The notes: generated by a model from the sequence alone, not told the origin. 64,000 nucleotides of DNA from Microcoleus sp. FACHB-831 (GCF_014695585.1 NZ_JACJON010000060.1:115871-179870), one strand, 5' to 3'; shown: positions 46,949-55,528, counted from the stretch's first letter. Made by a program: numbers and translations.

Positions 46949-47869
46949 GTGCAACTAAAGCACGTAATTATTGCACACAAAGCGGGCGATTCTCTCTCGC
47001 GTAGCTGGGCAGAAAAATGCGCTCGGCAATTAGAAAAACGCGATTGCCAAGTATTATTGGGGCCTTCTGGGGCGAAGGATAACCCCTATCCCGTCTTTTT
47101 AGCTTCCTCAATACATCAGATCGATCTGGCGATCGTGCTGGGTGGGGATGGTACGGCCCTGGCAGCGGCTCGCAATCTGTCTGCGAATAACATCCCGATT
47201 TTGGCCGTAAATGTGGGGGGGCATCTGGGGTTTTTAACCGAAGCCTTTGAGGAATTTAAAGACACAGAGCGGGTTTGGGACAGGCTAAGCGAGGATCGCT
47301 ATGCGATCGAGCGGCGGATGATGTTGCAGGCGGCATTGTTTGAGGGGAATCGCACAAATATGGAACCTGTGAGCGATCGCTACCTCGCACTCAATGAAAT
47401 GTGCGTTAAGCCTGCCTCAGCTGACCGCATGATCACCTCCATCTTGGAGATGGAAATCGATGGCGAGGTGGTCGATCAATATCAGGGTGATGGACTACTT
47501 GTAGCGACGCCTACTGGCACCACCTGTTATACAATTTCTGCCAACGGCCCCATCGTCCATGCTGGTATGGAGGGAATAATCGTCACCCCCATCTGTCCTC
47601 TAAGTCTTTCCAGCCGCCCGATTGTCATCCCCTCTGGCTCGGTTGTCAGCATTTGGCCCTTAGCCGATCATGAGTTAAGCAACAAGCTGTGGATGGATGG
47701 GGTGATGGCTACTTCCATTTGGCCGGGACAGCGGGTAGACATCCGTATGGCAAATTGTCAGGCAAAATTTATTATCTTGCGGGACAACTATTCCTATTAC
47801 CAGACGCTACGAGAAAAGCTGCTTTGGGCAGGAGCGCGGATTAGGTATAGCAACAATCACCGCAATTGA
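46949..47869 (+). CDS. nadK: NAD kinase
   Basis: 306 residues from a GTG at 46949. The ATP/diphosphate-binding GGDGT motif is in AIVLGGDGTALAAARNLS. NVGGHLGFLTEAFEE and the NAD-site LLVATPTGTTCYTISANGPI are clear. NadK phosphorylates NAD to NADP; cyanobacteria usually carry two paralogues and I cannot say which this is. A hairpin with a short T-run at 47932-47960 probably ends the transcript. Confidence 0.95.
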   Translation: MQLKHVIIAHKAGDSLSRSWAEKCARQLEKRDCQVLLGPSGAKDNPYPVFLASSIHQIDLAIVLGGDGTALAAARNLSANNIPILAVNVGGHLGFLTEAFEEFKDTERVWDRLSEDRYAIERRMMLQAALFEGNRTNMEPVSDRYLALNEMCVKPASADRMITSILEMEIDGEVVDQYQGDGLLVATPTGTTCYTISANGPIVHAGMEGIIVTPICPLSLSSRPIVIPSGSVVSIWPLADHELSNKLWMDGVMATSIWPGQRVDIRMANCQAKFIILRDNYSYYQTLREKLLWAGARIRYSNNHRN

Positions 47870-47931
47870 ATATACTCTAACGAAACCTGCACAGCGCAGC
47901 GCGACTTCAACCATCAAGCAGGCAGTTAGTT

Positions 47932-47960
47932 GCCCCTTCTCTAATTGCAGGAGGGGCTTT
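47932..47960 (+). terminator. Terminator-like hairpin after nadK
   Basis: GCCCCTTC / GGAGGGGC (7 of 8 pairs) with a 10-nt loop, followed by TTT. Confidence 0.55.
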
Positions 47961-47969
47961 ACAATAAAC

Positions 47970-48133
47970 AACCAATCCAAGTGGACTGGGTGCAAAAAGA
48001 GTGATTAATGTTTTGCCTCGCGCCAGAGGTGAAGAATTTATTTTTCAAAAAAAGTAATACTATAATAGATTTAGCAGCGGCTCAATACCTTTCAAAAAAG
48101 GTAATAGCAATTTAATAGATAAATATGAGAAAG
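47970..48133. other. Intergenic, imperfect direct repeat
   Basis: TTTCAAAAAAAGTAATACTATAATAGAT-like sequence (about 48046-48071) recurs as TTTCAAAAAAGGTAATAGCA..TAATAGAT (about 48089-48120). No gene. Confidence 0.45.
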
Positions 48134-48189
48134 GCAACAGCCACTCAGTACCAACTTTAAAAGGTATTGAGTGGCTGTTGTCGTTTTTT
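48134..48189 (+). terminator. Strong intrinsic terminator just upstream of the toxin/antitoxin-like ORF
   Basis: GCAACAGCCACTCAGTACC pairs with GGTATTGAGTGGCTGTTGT (one mismatch or G-U) around a 10-nt loop, then TTTTTT. It ends 15 bp before the next start codon. It could insulate that gene or act as an attenuator of its own leader. Confidence 0.75.
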
Positions 48190-48203
48190 AATAAATAAAT
48201 GTC

Positions 48204-48707
48204 ATGTTTGACAAAATTTTACAACGCATACGGCAGAAGATTGGCGCTCAACAGTATGTGAGGACACTCCACGCAAAAGAAGAGATGGAGGATGACGGTT
48301 TGACAATCTACGACATCGAACAAGGAATAATGACAGGTGAGGTATTGGAACGCCAAAAAGATAGGGCGACAAGCGAACCAAAATACCGCATTAGAGGCGA
48401 AACCGTTGGTGGTGGGGAAGTCGAGATAATCGCCAAGCTAAGTTTGACATATACTTTAAAACCAAGAAAATGCCAGATGGTGTGCCATTATTGTCGCAAA
48501 GAAGGTGTACAAAACCGCAGGATTACTAGGACGTATGGTAAAGGGGAAGACTTGCTGGTGATAGAGAATATTCCAGTGGTGAGTTGCCCTAATTGCGGCG
48601 AGAGATACCTAACGGCAGCAACCCTTCACGAAATCGAGCGCATTAAACTACAACGTAAAACCTTGGCTGTTGAACGTCTTGTGGAAGTGGCTAGCTTTCC
48701 TTTGTGA
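48204..48707 (+). CDS. Fused DUF4258-like toxin and YgiT-type zinc-finger antitoxin
   Basis: 167 residues. Residues 1-82 (VRTLHAKEEMEDDGLTIYDI, YRIRGETVGGGEVEIIAKLS) match DUF4258, a RelE-like toxin domain. Residues 92-165 match YgiT/MqsA-N antitoxins: VCHYCRKEGVQNRRITRTYG, VVSCPNCGERYLTAATLHEI, with two CxxC zinc pairs and no HTH. In relatives these are separate, adjacent genes. Here the toxin lacks its usual final strand (LTGKLVxITVY is reduced to LTY) and its stop, so translation continues into the antitoxin. An in-frame ATG at 48477 may still start the antitoxin alone. The toxin is probably inactive. Confidence 0.8.
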   Translation: MFDKILQRIRQKIGAQQYVRTLHAKEEMEDDGLTIYDIEQGIMTGEVLERQKDRATSEPKYRIRGETVGGGEVEIIAKLSLTYTLKPRKCQMVCHYCRKEGVQNRRITRTYGKGEDLLVIENIPVVSCPNCGERYLTAATLHEIERIKLQRKTLAVERLVEVASFPL

Positions 48708-48773
48708 GAATAGCGCAACCCAAGAGGGCGATCGCCGATTTCTATCTCAAATCGCGATCGCTCATTACTGTTA

Positions 48774-50564
48774 TTACTTCTGGGATAATTTTTTAGGCTC
48801 TTTTCCAGTTAACACCCAAGAAATTTGTCCCTTTTTGGGAGAAATTCGCTTGCCACTCTTAAGGTCTTTTACCTGAAAATGTAAATGCGGGCCTGTGCTG
48901 CGTCCCGTGTTACCAGTACCGCCAACAACTTTTCCAGCATCAACCTTAATCTTGGGGCCGTTTGTATCTGCTTTGCACCAAGATAAGTGGAGAGCGTCAA
49001 ACTTCAACGACGGCAAAGATGGAGATGTCATCGTCGCCACCAGTCCCCCTCCCTTGGAATCTGTCCAACACCACAAATTTGTTTGGGTTCCAGGTTTGCC
49101 GATAGCGTAGATGTTGGTACCGCTGGGGGTCGCCAAGTCTACTCCGCCATGAAAGCGGTATCCTCCAGTTACGGGGTGCATCCGCATACCATAAGGGGAT
49201 GTCACGGTGTAGCTGGCAACATAATCACCTTTGTAGGCTGCCTTTTTCATGTTGGGCGTCCAGGAATCAATATCTGAAACAGTCGCCTCATTGTTATCCG
49301 ATGCAGGGGTAAGCGGTTGCAACTTGGGTGGCGGTTCTACTTTGCCTTCGTCGGAGGGTTGCTCTAGTAAAATGGCTGGAACTGTCTCTGGCTCGTCGGG
49401 TTCAAAACTCAGCGCGGGGGTGTCAGATCTGACTTGGCTCACGAGCGCGATCGCAGAACGTTGCACGACAGGCAAATATTTGCCCGCACTAGCTACTAGA
49501 ATAGGCGGCGGCTCTACGACAGGCTCGAAACTCAGCGCGGGGGAATTAGGTAGAAAAGTGGCTGGCTTTGGCTGGCGATCGCGAAGCGCTGCTGCGAAGC
49601 GCAGATCGCGTTGCACTTTTTGGGCGACCTTTGTTGGCGCGGAAGCAACTAAAATCGGCGATGCAATTGTTTCCCCCATATTCTGTTTTAAAGCTTTACC
49701 CACTTCCCTGACACGCCTACGCTGGTCGAGAGCAATGCAATTCCACCGCCAAGATTCTGAGTAGGGAGTAAGTCCGGTAAGTTCGGCGCGGTAATAAGCT
49801 TCTCTGTTACAGATGCCAAATAGTCCGCTAGCATCTAACGAACCACCGCGATCGCGGAATGCTTCGACTCTAGCAAAGAGCAAAGCTTCTTTATCCTTCA
49901 TTCCTTTATCCAAAGCTTTCTTGTACTTACTCGCAAACTTAGGGCCAGCCGAGTTAGATTGGTTCCACAAGTCAGTTCCGTTAACCAAAGCTTCTGGGTA
50001 ACGTTTGGAGTCAATCCCCATAGCTGTCATCTTTCTATGCGTTGCAGCAGATTGACGTTGTAGTGCTGCAAGACATCTTTCATCTGCTTGAGCAACGGAA
50101 ATATTTTTAGCCTTATTCCAGCTGCAAAATCCCTTATTTGTGACGTGGTTGCCTGGATCTGTATGACCGAAATATATAGATCTAACTTTGCCAGAATAAG
50201 TCATATTGCCCTCAGCTGCTGCTACGGCGATGCTACCTGGGGATTTCTTCGAGGCAAATAAGGTTGATGCAGACATACCTTGCCCCTGTTTTGGTTTATC
50301 GGTTTGAGGCTTCACCTTTGGCAAAGAAGAAACAGGCGATCGCTCGTTTGACACAGAAGAAGGCGCAGGTTGCGAATCGAAGGGGCGATCGCCCTCCATG
50401 CCGAAATCTAACATTGCCGACGGAGTAGTTTTGGAAGTAGAAATCACTGCATCCCTATCGCGTCCAGCTACATCTGACACGACTGAAGAAGCCTTGGCTG
50501 TTTGACTTCCAACTACAAGCATCAGAAAACTAGCGATCAGTTTAGGGATGATGCGAAAGTTCAT
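48774..50564 (-). CDS. Exported M23 (LytM-type) metallopeptidase with long N-terminal region
   Basis: 596 residues. Signal peptide about 1-25 (LIASFLMLVVGSQTAKA). Residues about 120-300 form a distinct domain of unknown function (YSGKVRSIYFGHTDPGNHVT, GSLDASGLFGICNREAYYRA), possibly lysozyme-like. A Pro/Val-rich linker contains an internal duplication of PALSFEP and PPILVASA. The C-terminal M23 domain has zinc ligands in YRFHGGVDLATPSG (HxxxD) and TGPHLHFQVKDL (HxH). It probably cleaves peptidoglycan cross-links. The gene leads away from two small envelope genes upstream on the same strand. Confidence 0.87.
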   Translation of the reverse strand: MNFRIIPKLIASFLMLVVGSQTAKASSVVSDVAGRDRDAVISTSKTTPSAMLDFGMEGDRPFDSQPAPSSVSNERSPVSSLPKVKPQTDKPKQGQGMSASTLFASKKSPGSIAVAAAEGNMTYSGKVRSIYFGHTDPGNHVTNKGFCSWNKAKNISVAQADERCLAALQRQSAATHRKMTAMGIDSKRYPEALVNGTDLWNQSNSAGPKFASKYKKALDKGMKDKEALLFARVEAFRDRGGSLDASGLFGICNREAYYRAELTGLTPYSESWRWNCIALDQRRRVREVGKALKQNMGETIASPILVASAPTKVAQKVQRDLRFAAALRDRQPKPATFLPNSPALSFEPVVEPPPILVASAGKYLPVVQRSAIALVSQVRSDTPALSFEPDEPETVPAILLEQPSDEGKVEPPPKLQPLTPASDNNEATVSDIDSWTPNMKKAAYKGDYVASYTVTSPYGMRMHPVTGGYRFHGGVDLATPSGTNIYAIGKPGTQTNLWCWTDSKGGGLVATMTSPSLPSLKFDALHLSWCKADTNGPKIKVDAGKVVGGTGNTGRSTGPHLHFQVKDLKSGKRISPKKGQISWVLTGKEPKKLSQK

Positions 50565-50703
50565 ATTTATGGTGAATGGGGAATAGGGAATGGTTAAAGG
50601 GAGAATATCGCCGTCTCTACAAGAGCGGGAATTCGGTGCCCCATACGGGAATTAGGGGTAATGGAGAATGGAGAATGGGGGCTGCCAATGCCCAATTACC
50701 CGT

Positions 50704-51162
50704 TTACTGTTGCTGCAACATTTGCTCTAGAAGCTTTTTCGACGGCTCAACCAGCGCCCACCTACCATCCGGCTGCTTATTAAGCACGGCAAATTGCAAC
50801 TCGTTGGCACTACCGAGAGCTTCACCCGCACGCCGAAATCCGTAGTTAGGCGATTTCAGCCCGCACATACGGAACAAATAAACTGGCACTTCTTCGCTGG
50901 AGAAAATCGCGCAATTTCCTCTGTGAGGCTGCACCCGACCATCAAACGGCGCATACACTGCCTTACCATTCAACGCAATTGTCAAGTCGCCAAGTCCGCT
51001 AACTACGGCATGACCAGCTACCACATCCCCTGGTTGCAGTTCCCACTTCTGGTAAAGCTGTATTTCTCTGGACGCTTCCGCTGGGGCTTTTTGCGTGCAG
51101 CCGACCAAATTCAGCAGCACCAACGCTGCTGCAATTCCCCCCCTAAGACTTTTTAAATCCAT
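50704..51162 (-). CDS. Hypothetical lipoprotein
   Basis: 152 residues. Signal peptide with lipobox LLNLVGC (Cys about 22). The mature part (WELQPGDVVAGHAVVSGLGD, GKAVYAPFDGRVQPHRGNCA) looks like a small beta-rich domain; the PFDGRV stretch recalls biotinyl/lipoyl-hairpin or LytM-like loops but is too short to assign. Two Cys in the mature protein (GNCA, RMCG) could form a disulfide. Its start overlaps the end of the upstream gene by 20 bp, so the pair is translationally coupled, and the M23 peptidase gene follows. Confidence 0.75.
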   Translation of the reverse strand: MDLKSLRGGIAAALVLLNLVGCTQKAPAEASREIQLYQKWELQPGDVVAGHAVVSGLGDLTIALNGKAVYAPFDGRVQPHRGNCAIFSSEEVPVYLFRMCGLKSPNYGFRRAGEALGSANELQFAVLNKQPDGRWALVEPSKKLLEQMLQQQ

Positions 51163-51562
51163 AACCTACAAACGTTTCTCCCTCATAGAGAATGACTAGC
51201 GATGTTTGCGGCTCGAACGCCAAGGGGTAAATTTCTCGCTCGGTCGTCGCTCCTACACGAATGCTCAAACTCGGCAACCGACAGTAAGGCTCTTTGATGA
51301 TTTCCTGCACTTTGCGGCGTGCGCTGCGCTCTGGAACGGTCATAAGTTGTGCTAACTGCTCCCGCGATAGAACCGCTTTCGGCTGTACAATTTCAGAGCA
51401 GACGGGGTTGCGATTAGATTCAGGTATCCGCTCTCTGATTACCAAAGTTGGTAGATTGAACGACCAGCCGAGAGTCGCCAACAGGTACCCACCAGCCAGA
51501 AGACCACCAGCAGCCAGCAGATTTTTCAGCATGGCTGCTTGCGTTTTAATTTGGGTTAACAT
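51143..51562 (-). CDS. Hypothetical membrane-anchored protein
   Basis: 139 residues. One transmembrane helix near the N-terminus (MLKNLLAAGGLLAGGYLLAT) followed by a periplasmic domain with two Cys (NPVCSEIV, EPYCRLPS) and a C-terminal beta segment (YPLAFEPQTSLVILYEGETF VGYGF). No known family recognised. The region REQLAQLMTVPERSARRKVQE IIKEPYC is helical. First gene of a probable three-gene envelope operon (this, the lipoprotein, the M23 peptidase). Confidence 0.75.
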   Translation of the reverse strand: MLTQIKTQAAMLKNLLAAGGLLAGGYLLATLGWSFNLPTLVIRERIPESNRNPVCSEIVQPKAVLSREQLAQLMTVPERSARRKVQEIIKEPYCRLPSLSIRVGATTEREIYPLAFEPQTSLVILYEGETFVGYGFKKS

Positions 51563-52242
51563 CTTGTTTGCGTTTTGCCGCGATTATCAATGCAAGGCAA
51601 TACAGGACAATTAGTGAGCTGTTCCACATTTAATGTGTCTATAGTCACTAGCCAAAAGTCTTGAAGCCTAAAGTTTTCTTTTTTTGCTTTTTGCCTTTTG
51701 ACTTGCTTAGTTAGGTTCGGTCTGGCGAGCGGGCAGTTGTCCACAAGAAATGCTGTTGCCGAACCAGTCGGGTGATAGATGAAAGCCAACCAACTACAAC
51801 GTTTTAATCTTGTTAAACTGTTTGATATTTTTATCTTTCATGGTATTTTTTTGTCTAAACTTGGCTGGGTGTAGAAGCTCGAAGCCGCTCTGGTTGGGGG
51901 ATTGACTAACCGTAGCAGCACGTTTTTGCAACGATTGGCGCGTCTCTTACACGTATAGTTACAACGCAAACTAATGCAAAGTAAAAACTCTATTGTTTCG
52001 TTTTTGGGGGAACTCTTATGGGAGATACCTCTATTAATAAATCACTTATCCGGAAAAAACACTATTTCATTACTTCATCTTTTTGATGCATTAAACCAGT
52101 GTATTGAATCAAGGCGATGCATTGATGAAGCATTATTTATCAAAACGTGAAGCATTAGGTGAAGCATTAATTTACAAGCACCCTGGCTAAGAGTAATTTA
52201 CGATAGTAAAATATAAATAAATATGACATTTATAAGTATTTT
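51563..52242. other. Intergenic/regulatory region upstream of the AAA-vWA locus
   Basis: 680 bp. The left third faces the envelope operon. The right 160 bp (52084-52242) hold the five repeated motifs listed next. An AT-rich stretch (52196-52240) precedes the ATPase gene and probably contains its promoter. No ORF is supported. Confidence 0.5.
52084..52169 (+). promoter_or_regulatory. Five phased GATGCATT/GAAGCATT motifs (putative operator array)
   Basis: TGATGCATTA at 52084, CGATGCATTG at 52115, TGAAGCATTA at 52126, 52148 and 52160. Start-to-start spacing is 31, 11, 22 and 12 bp, close to multiples of the DNA helical turn. The array ends 73 bp before the start of a gene whose product begins with an HTH-like domain. 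Confidence 0.6.
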
Positions 52243-53613
52243 ATGGCTGTAAAACCTAAAAAAGTAGAACCGTTAACTGCTGAAGAAGAAGAGTATTGGA
52301 ATGTTTTGCAGTCAGAATTGATAAATGGTAAAGGAAGTATCTGTATAAGCCAAAGCAACTTTACCAAACTTTGCCAGGAAAATTCCTTAAATTGTTCTAC
52401 TGCTACTGCTCGTAGAAAGTTGTTACGAATGCAGGAAGTAGGACTTATCTCTATGGAGCGAGAAGGTAAGGGCAACAATCCCTATAAAATTAATTGGTTA
52501 GGATATGGAGATTACAATAAACTTGAAGCTAGTAAGGAAGTCACCCCACTTACGGGGACTGTACCACTCGATTCACCGCTATATTTGAAACGCGATGCTG
52601 ATGAAGTTTGTATGCAAAAGTTGAAGGCGGGTGCAAGTAGAGAAGGTTCTCGCCCGTTTATTAGAATTAGAGCGCCTAAGCAGATGGGAAAGTCTTCGCT
52701 GCTGAGAAGAATTCAATACTTTTTAGAGAGGCAATTAAATCATGTAGTTGGATTTGTGGATTTAGCTAGCGATGAGGATTTTTATCCAGATGTGTTTAAC
52801 GATTTGGATAGATTGTTGTATCAGTTTACAAGCGCGATCGCCAAAAGTTTTAGCGAGGCGCTCAAAACTCGCGGCGTTAATGCTTTAAAAGATTTGCCCG
52901 ATATTCAAGAATATTGGCAGAACAATTTAACGCCGCAGTTAAAATGTGCTAATTATTTGAACGATAATATATTTTTACCAATTAAGCAGTCGAAGACGTT
53001 GATTATAGATGGAATTGATGAAATTTTAGGCAAACCAACTCAAGATCCGTTCTTAAAATTCCTGCGTTCTTGGAATGAAAAAAGGATGAAGGTGGTAAGC
53101 CAAGCGCCCATTGTTTGGCCTAGCGTTGTAATTGCTTACTCTACGGAACCATACTCAATTTTGGGAATTAGAGGCTCAGTACTGCAAAATGTGGGGACTG
53201 TAGTTGAGTTGAAGGAATTTAGCAAAAATCAGATTCAAGAGCTATCTACAAAATATGAATTAACCCAGCCTTTGAGCGAATCTGAGGTTGATTTTTTGAT
53301 GAAGCTGACGGGAGGACATCCTGCTTTAATAAATCAATCGCTTTATCAAATTAGCCAAGGAATGACTTTAACACAACTAGAACACAAAGCAATTCAACCA
53401 GATGGCCCTTTTTGGGATGATTTATCGAGAGCAAGGGAGGTACTGGAAAATAACGACAACTTATCGCGTTGCTTTCATAAAATTTTAAAGGGTGAAATTT
53501 GCAATGACGATCTGGCTAAATTTCAGCTAGCTAAGGCAGGATTGATTAAAATTGAGGATGATGGAGTGAATGCGATCGCGCTATACCAAAGATACTTTCA
53601 AGAACATCATTGA
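52243..53613 (+). CDS. HTH - AAA-like ATPase (AAA_35 type)
   Basis: 456 residues. The N-terminal ~85 residues look like a winged helix (ISQSNFTKLCQENSLNCSTA then TARRKLLRMQEVGLISMERE G). The junction GTVPLDSPLYLKRD leads into a STAND/AAA-like NTPase: Walker A IRAPKQMGKSSLLRRI (about residue 150), Walker B KTLIIDGIDEIL (about 265), and sensor-like TGGHPALINQSLYQI. The C-terminal ~70 residues are helical. The family is frequent in cyanobacteria, usually in signalling or conflict contexts. Directly followed by a second AAA gene (28 bp gap, or a 44-bp overlap if that gene starts at 53570). A DNA-binding autoregulator is plausible given the operator array. Confidence 0.85.
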   Translation: MAVKPKKVEPLTAEEEEYWNVLQSELINGKGSICISQSNFTKLCQENSLNCSTATARRKLLRMQEVGLISMEREGKGNNPYKINWLGYGDYNKLEASKEVTPLTGTVPLDSPLYLKRDADEVCMQKLKAGASREGSRPFIRIRAPKQMGKSSLLRRIQYFLERQLNHVVGFVDLASDEDFYPDVFNDLDRLLYQFTSAIAKSFSEALKTRGVNALKDLPDIQEYWQNNLTPQLKCANYLNDNIFLPIKQSKTLIIDGIDEILGKPTQDPFLKFLRSWNEKRMKVVSQAPIVWPSVVIAYSTEPYSILGIRGSVLQNVGTVVELKEFSKNQIQELSTKYELTQPLSESEVDFLMKLTGGHPALINQSLYQISQGMTLTQLEHKAIQPDGPFWDDLSRAREVLENNDNLSRCFHKILKGEICNDDLAKFQLAKAGLIKIEDDGVNAIALYQRYFQEHH

Positions 53614-53641
53614 AAGTTTGCAGATAATCTTCAGGTGGCTG

Positions 53642-55528
53642 ATGAGTAGTAGTAATGGTCTAAACACTTTTTATCGTATTGAAGCTGGGGGGATACCTCT
53701 AACGGAACTGACTTATGTACAGCGAGATGCCGATAATAAACTGCGTCAATTTGTCCAGTTAGAAAGAGCTACCAGTCGGCTGTGTTTTATTTTAGCCCCC
53801 CGGCAAACAGGTAAAACTAGCCTGATGATCAGGACAATCGGAAATTTGCCGCCGGAGCAATTTATATGCATTCAGCTTGACTTTCAGGAGTTTAGCAGTA
53901 GCGCTGATTCAGACGAAACTTTGTATTACAGCCTTCTCAACGAAATTTGCAGACAAATTTCAGATATAGACTCTGATAATAACTGGGTTAAACTGCTGAA
54001 TTCTAGTTGGAATGAAACCCCAGAACTTGCTCCTAAGCAGAGATTTAAGAATTTTATAGTCGATCAAGTACTTACAAGAAAAGATGATAAAAAAATCATT
54101 ATTTTTATAGACGAAATACAAAATCTAATCGGTTATAAGGAACAGAATAGCTTTATTGGATTTATTAAGTCTCTTTCGCAGAGCAATCGTCCAGCTGCAA
54201 TGAAGAGGTTGGGTGTTGTTCTTCTTGGAGTTGCTAGACCTTCCGACTTGGTAACTGATTATAAGGTTGCTTTAAACTTAGGCGAGCGGCTCGAACTAGG
54301 AAGTCTTAAAGATAGCAATTGCGAACCGCTGTGGCAAGGATTGGAAGAAGTTACCAACGATCCTGCTAAAGTTATTTATTTTATCTTGGAGTGGACGGGA
54401 GGTCAGCCGTTTCTAACTCAGGCTCTTTGCCACTTAGTTGCTGTTGGGCGTAGAATACAAAACAGCGAGGATGTCAAGGAGTATATCGATAACCTGGCGA
54501 TCGCTAGGGTGATTACAGATTGGAGGCGGCAAGATAGGCAATATAGATTATCGCATTTAGAAGAGATTGAAAATTGGTTTATCAGGGTGGATGCTAGCCA
54601 GAAAGTTGAAAAAATTGCCGCCTTGAGGCTTTATAGAAGAATATTAAATAAAGAGCTAATTAGGTTTGAACAGAATAATCAACAGCATTGGGATTTGCTA
54701 ATATCAGGCTTAGTTGTTAGAAACGAAGATGAGTTCTTAACAGTTGCTAATCGTATTTACGAACAAGTATTTACTTTGAAGTGGGTTAAAGAGAAGGAAG
54801 AAGTCTTACAGGAGGGCATCATGGCAGATCCGCTTAACAGAATTTACAATAGAGATGTATTCATGTTAATTGACCAGAGTGCATCAACTCTGAAAAAGGA
54901 TGGGGGTGAAAAAACTCGGTGGAAGCTTTTAGAAGAGTTAGTTACAGGTCATACAGCTACTATTCTTGAAAGAGATGATGGTAGTGAATCACAGGTTAAA
55001 GTGTGCGACCAAATTTATATTACTACTTTCAATTTGAATAAGTTTAGAGGCAATGTATACTTAATTTCCAATCCAGACAATGTGGAAGATATATTTCTGG
55101 AAAATCGGCCTGATGCTAACACTTATGTAGTTCCTACTCTGCGTCACTGCTTTAATATATGGATGAATGGCCGAGACAAAGTTACTATCCAAGACGTTAA
55201 AGAGGGTAGTGCTAAAGCTGCTTTTTTTATTATTTACACTGACGGGCAGTTTGATGATACTCTGGCTTTTGAGCAGTTTATAAGTGAAACTTGCTTAAAA
55301 ATTGACGATCACCGTCTTGTTAAAATTCTGATTGTTGGTCTGGGCAAAGGCGTTAATGTAAAATATTTCGATACTCTGGATCTTCGTAACGATAAAGATG
55401 CTAAAGGTGATGACTGTAGTATTATTGTTTTCGATTTAGTGGAAGATTTAGAAGAAGGTATCATTGAATTGATGCAGCGCCAACTTAGAGATCCTTCAAA
55501 GGTAAGAAAGAATTTTAGCCTGAAGTAA
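53642..55528 (+). CDS. AAA-like ATPase fused to a vWA domain
   Basis: 628 residues from ATG 53642 (AGGTGG just upstream); ATG 53570 is an alternative overlapping the previous gene. Residues about 1-390 are a second AAA_35-type NTPase: entry AGGIPLTELTYVQRDADNKL, Walker A FILAPRQTGKTSLMIRTIG, Walker B KKIIIFIDEIQNLIG, TGGQPFLTQALCHL. Residues 394-628 are a von Willebrand A domain with the MIDAS motif MLIDQSASTLKKDG (DxSxS) and FFIIYTDGQFDD. The fusion point carries its own AGGAGG and ATG (54811-54823). Paired AAA/vWA proteins act as regulated molecular switches in many systems; here the target is unknown. Length and order are unusual. Confidence 0.85.
   Translation: MSSSNGLNTFYRIEAGGIPLTELTYVQRDADNKLRQFVQLERATSRLCFILAPRQTGKTSLMIRTIGNLPPEQFICIQLDFQEFSSSADSDETLYYSLLNEICRQISDIDSDNNWVKLLNSSWNETPELAPKQRFKNFIVDQVLTRKDDKKIIIFIDEIQNLIGYKEQNSFIGFIKSLSQSNRPAAMKRLGVVLLGVARPSDLVTDYKVALNLGERLELGSLKDSNCEPLWQGLEEVTNDPAKVIYFILEWTGGQPFLTQALCHLVAVGRRIQNSEDVKEYIDNLAIARVITDWRRQDRQYRLSHLEEIENWFIRVDASQKVEKIAALRLYRRILNKELIRFEQNNQQHWDLLISGLVVRNEDEFLTVANRIYEQVFTLKWVKEKEEVLQEGIMADPLNRIYNRDVFMLIDQSASTLKKDGGEKTRWKLLEELVTGHTATILERDDGSESQVKVCDQIYITTFNLNKFRGNVYLISNPDNVEDIFLENRPDANTYVVPTLRHCFNIWMNGRDKVTIQDVKEGSAKAAFFIIYTDGQFDDTLAFEQFISETCLKIDDHRLVKILIVGLGKGVNVKYFDTLDLRNDKDAKGDDCSIIVFDLVEDLEEGIIELMQRQLRDPSKVRKNFSLK
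54811..54823 (+). promoter_or_regulatory. Internal ribosome-binding site and ATG at AAA/vWA boundary
   Basis: AGGAGG-GCATC-ATG, in frame with the surrounding ORF (codon 394). It sits exactly where the vWA domain begins (MADPLNRIYNRDVFMLIDQS). It could yield a free 235-residue vWA protein in addition to the fusion. Confidence 0.55.

Noticed and set aside
51556..51789. 77-codon minus-strand ORF upstream of the envelope operon
   Set aside because: Overlaps the start of the 51143-51562 gene, no ribosome site and no family resemblance.
52084..52169. Replication origin iterons
   Set aside because: The motifs are next to an HTH gene but no Rep protein, DnaA boxes or plasmid genes are near; an operator is simpler.
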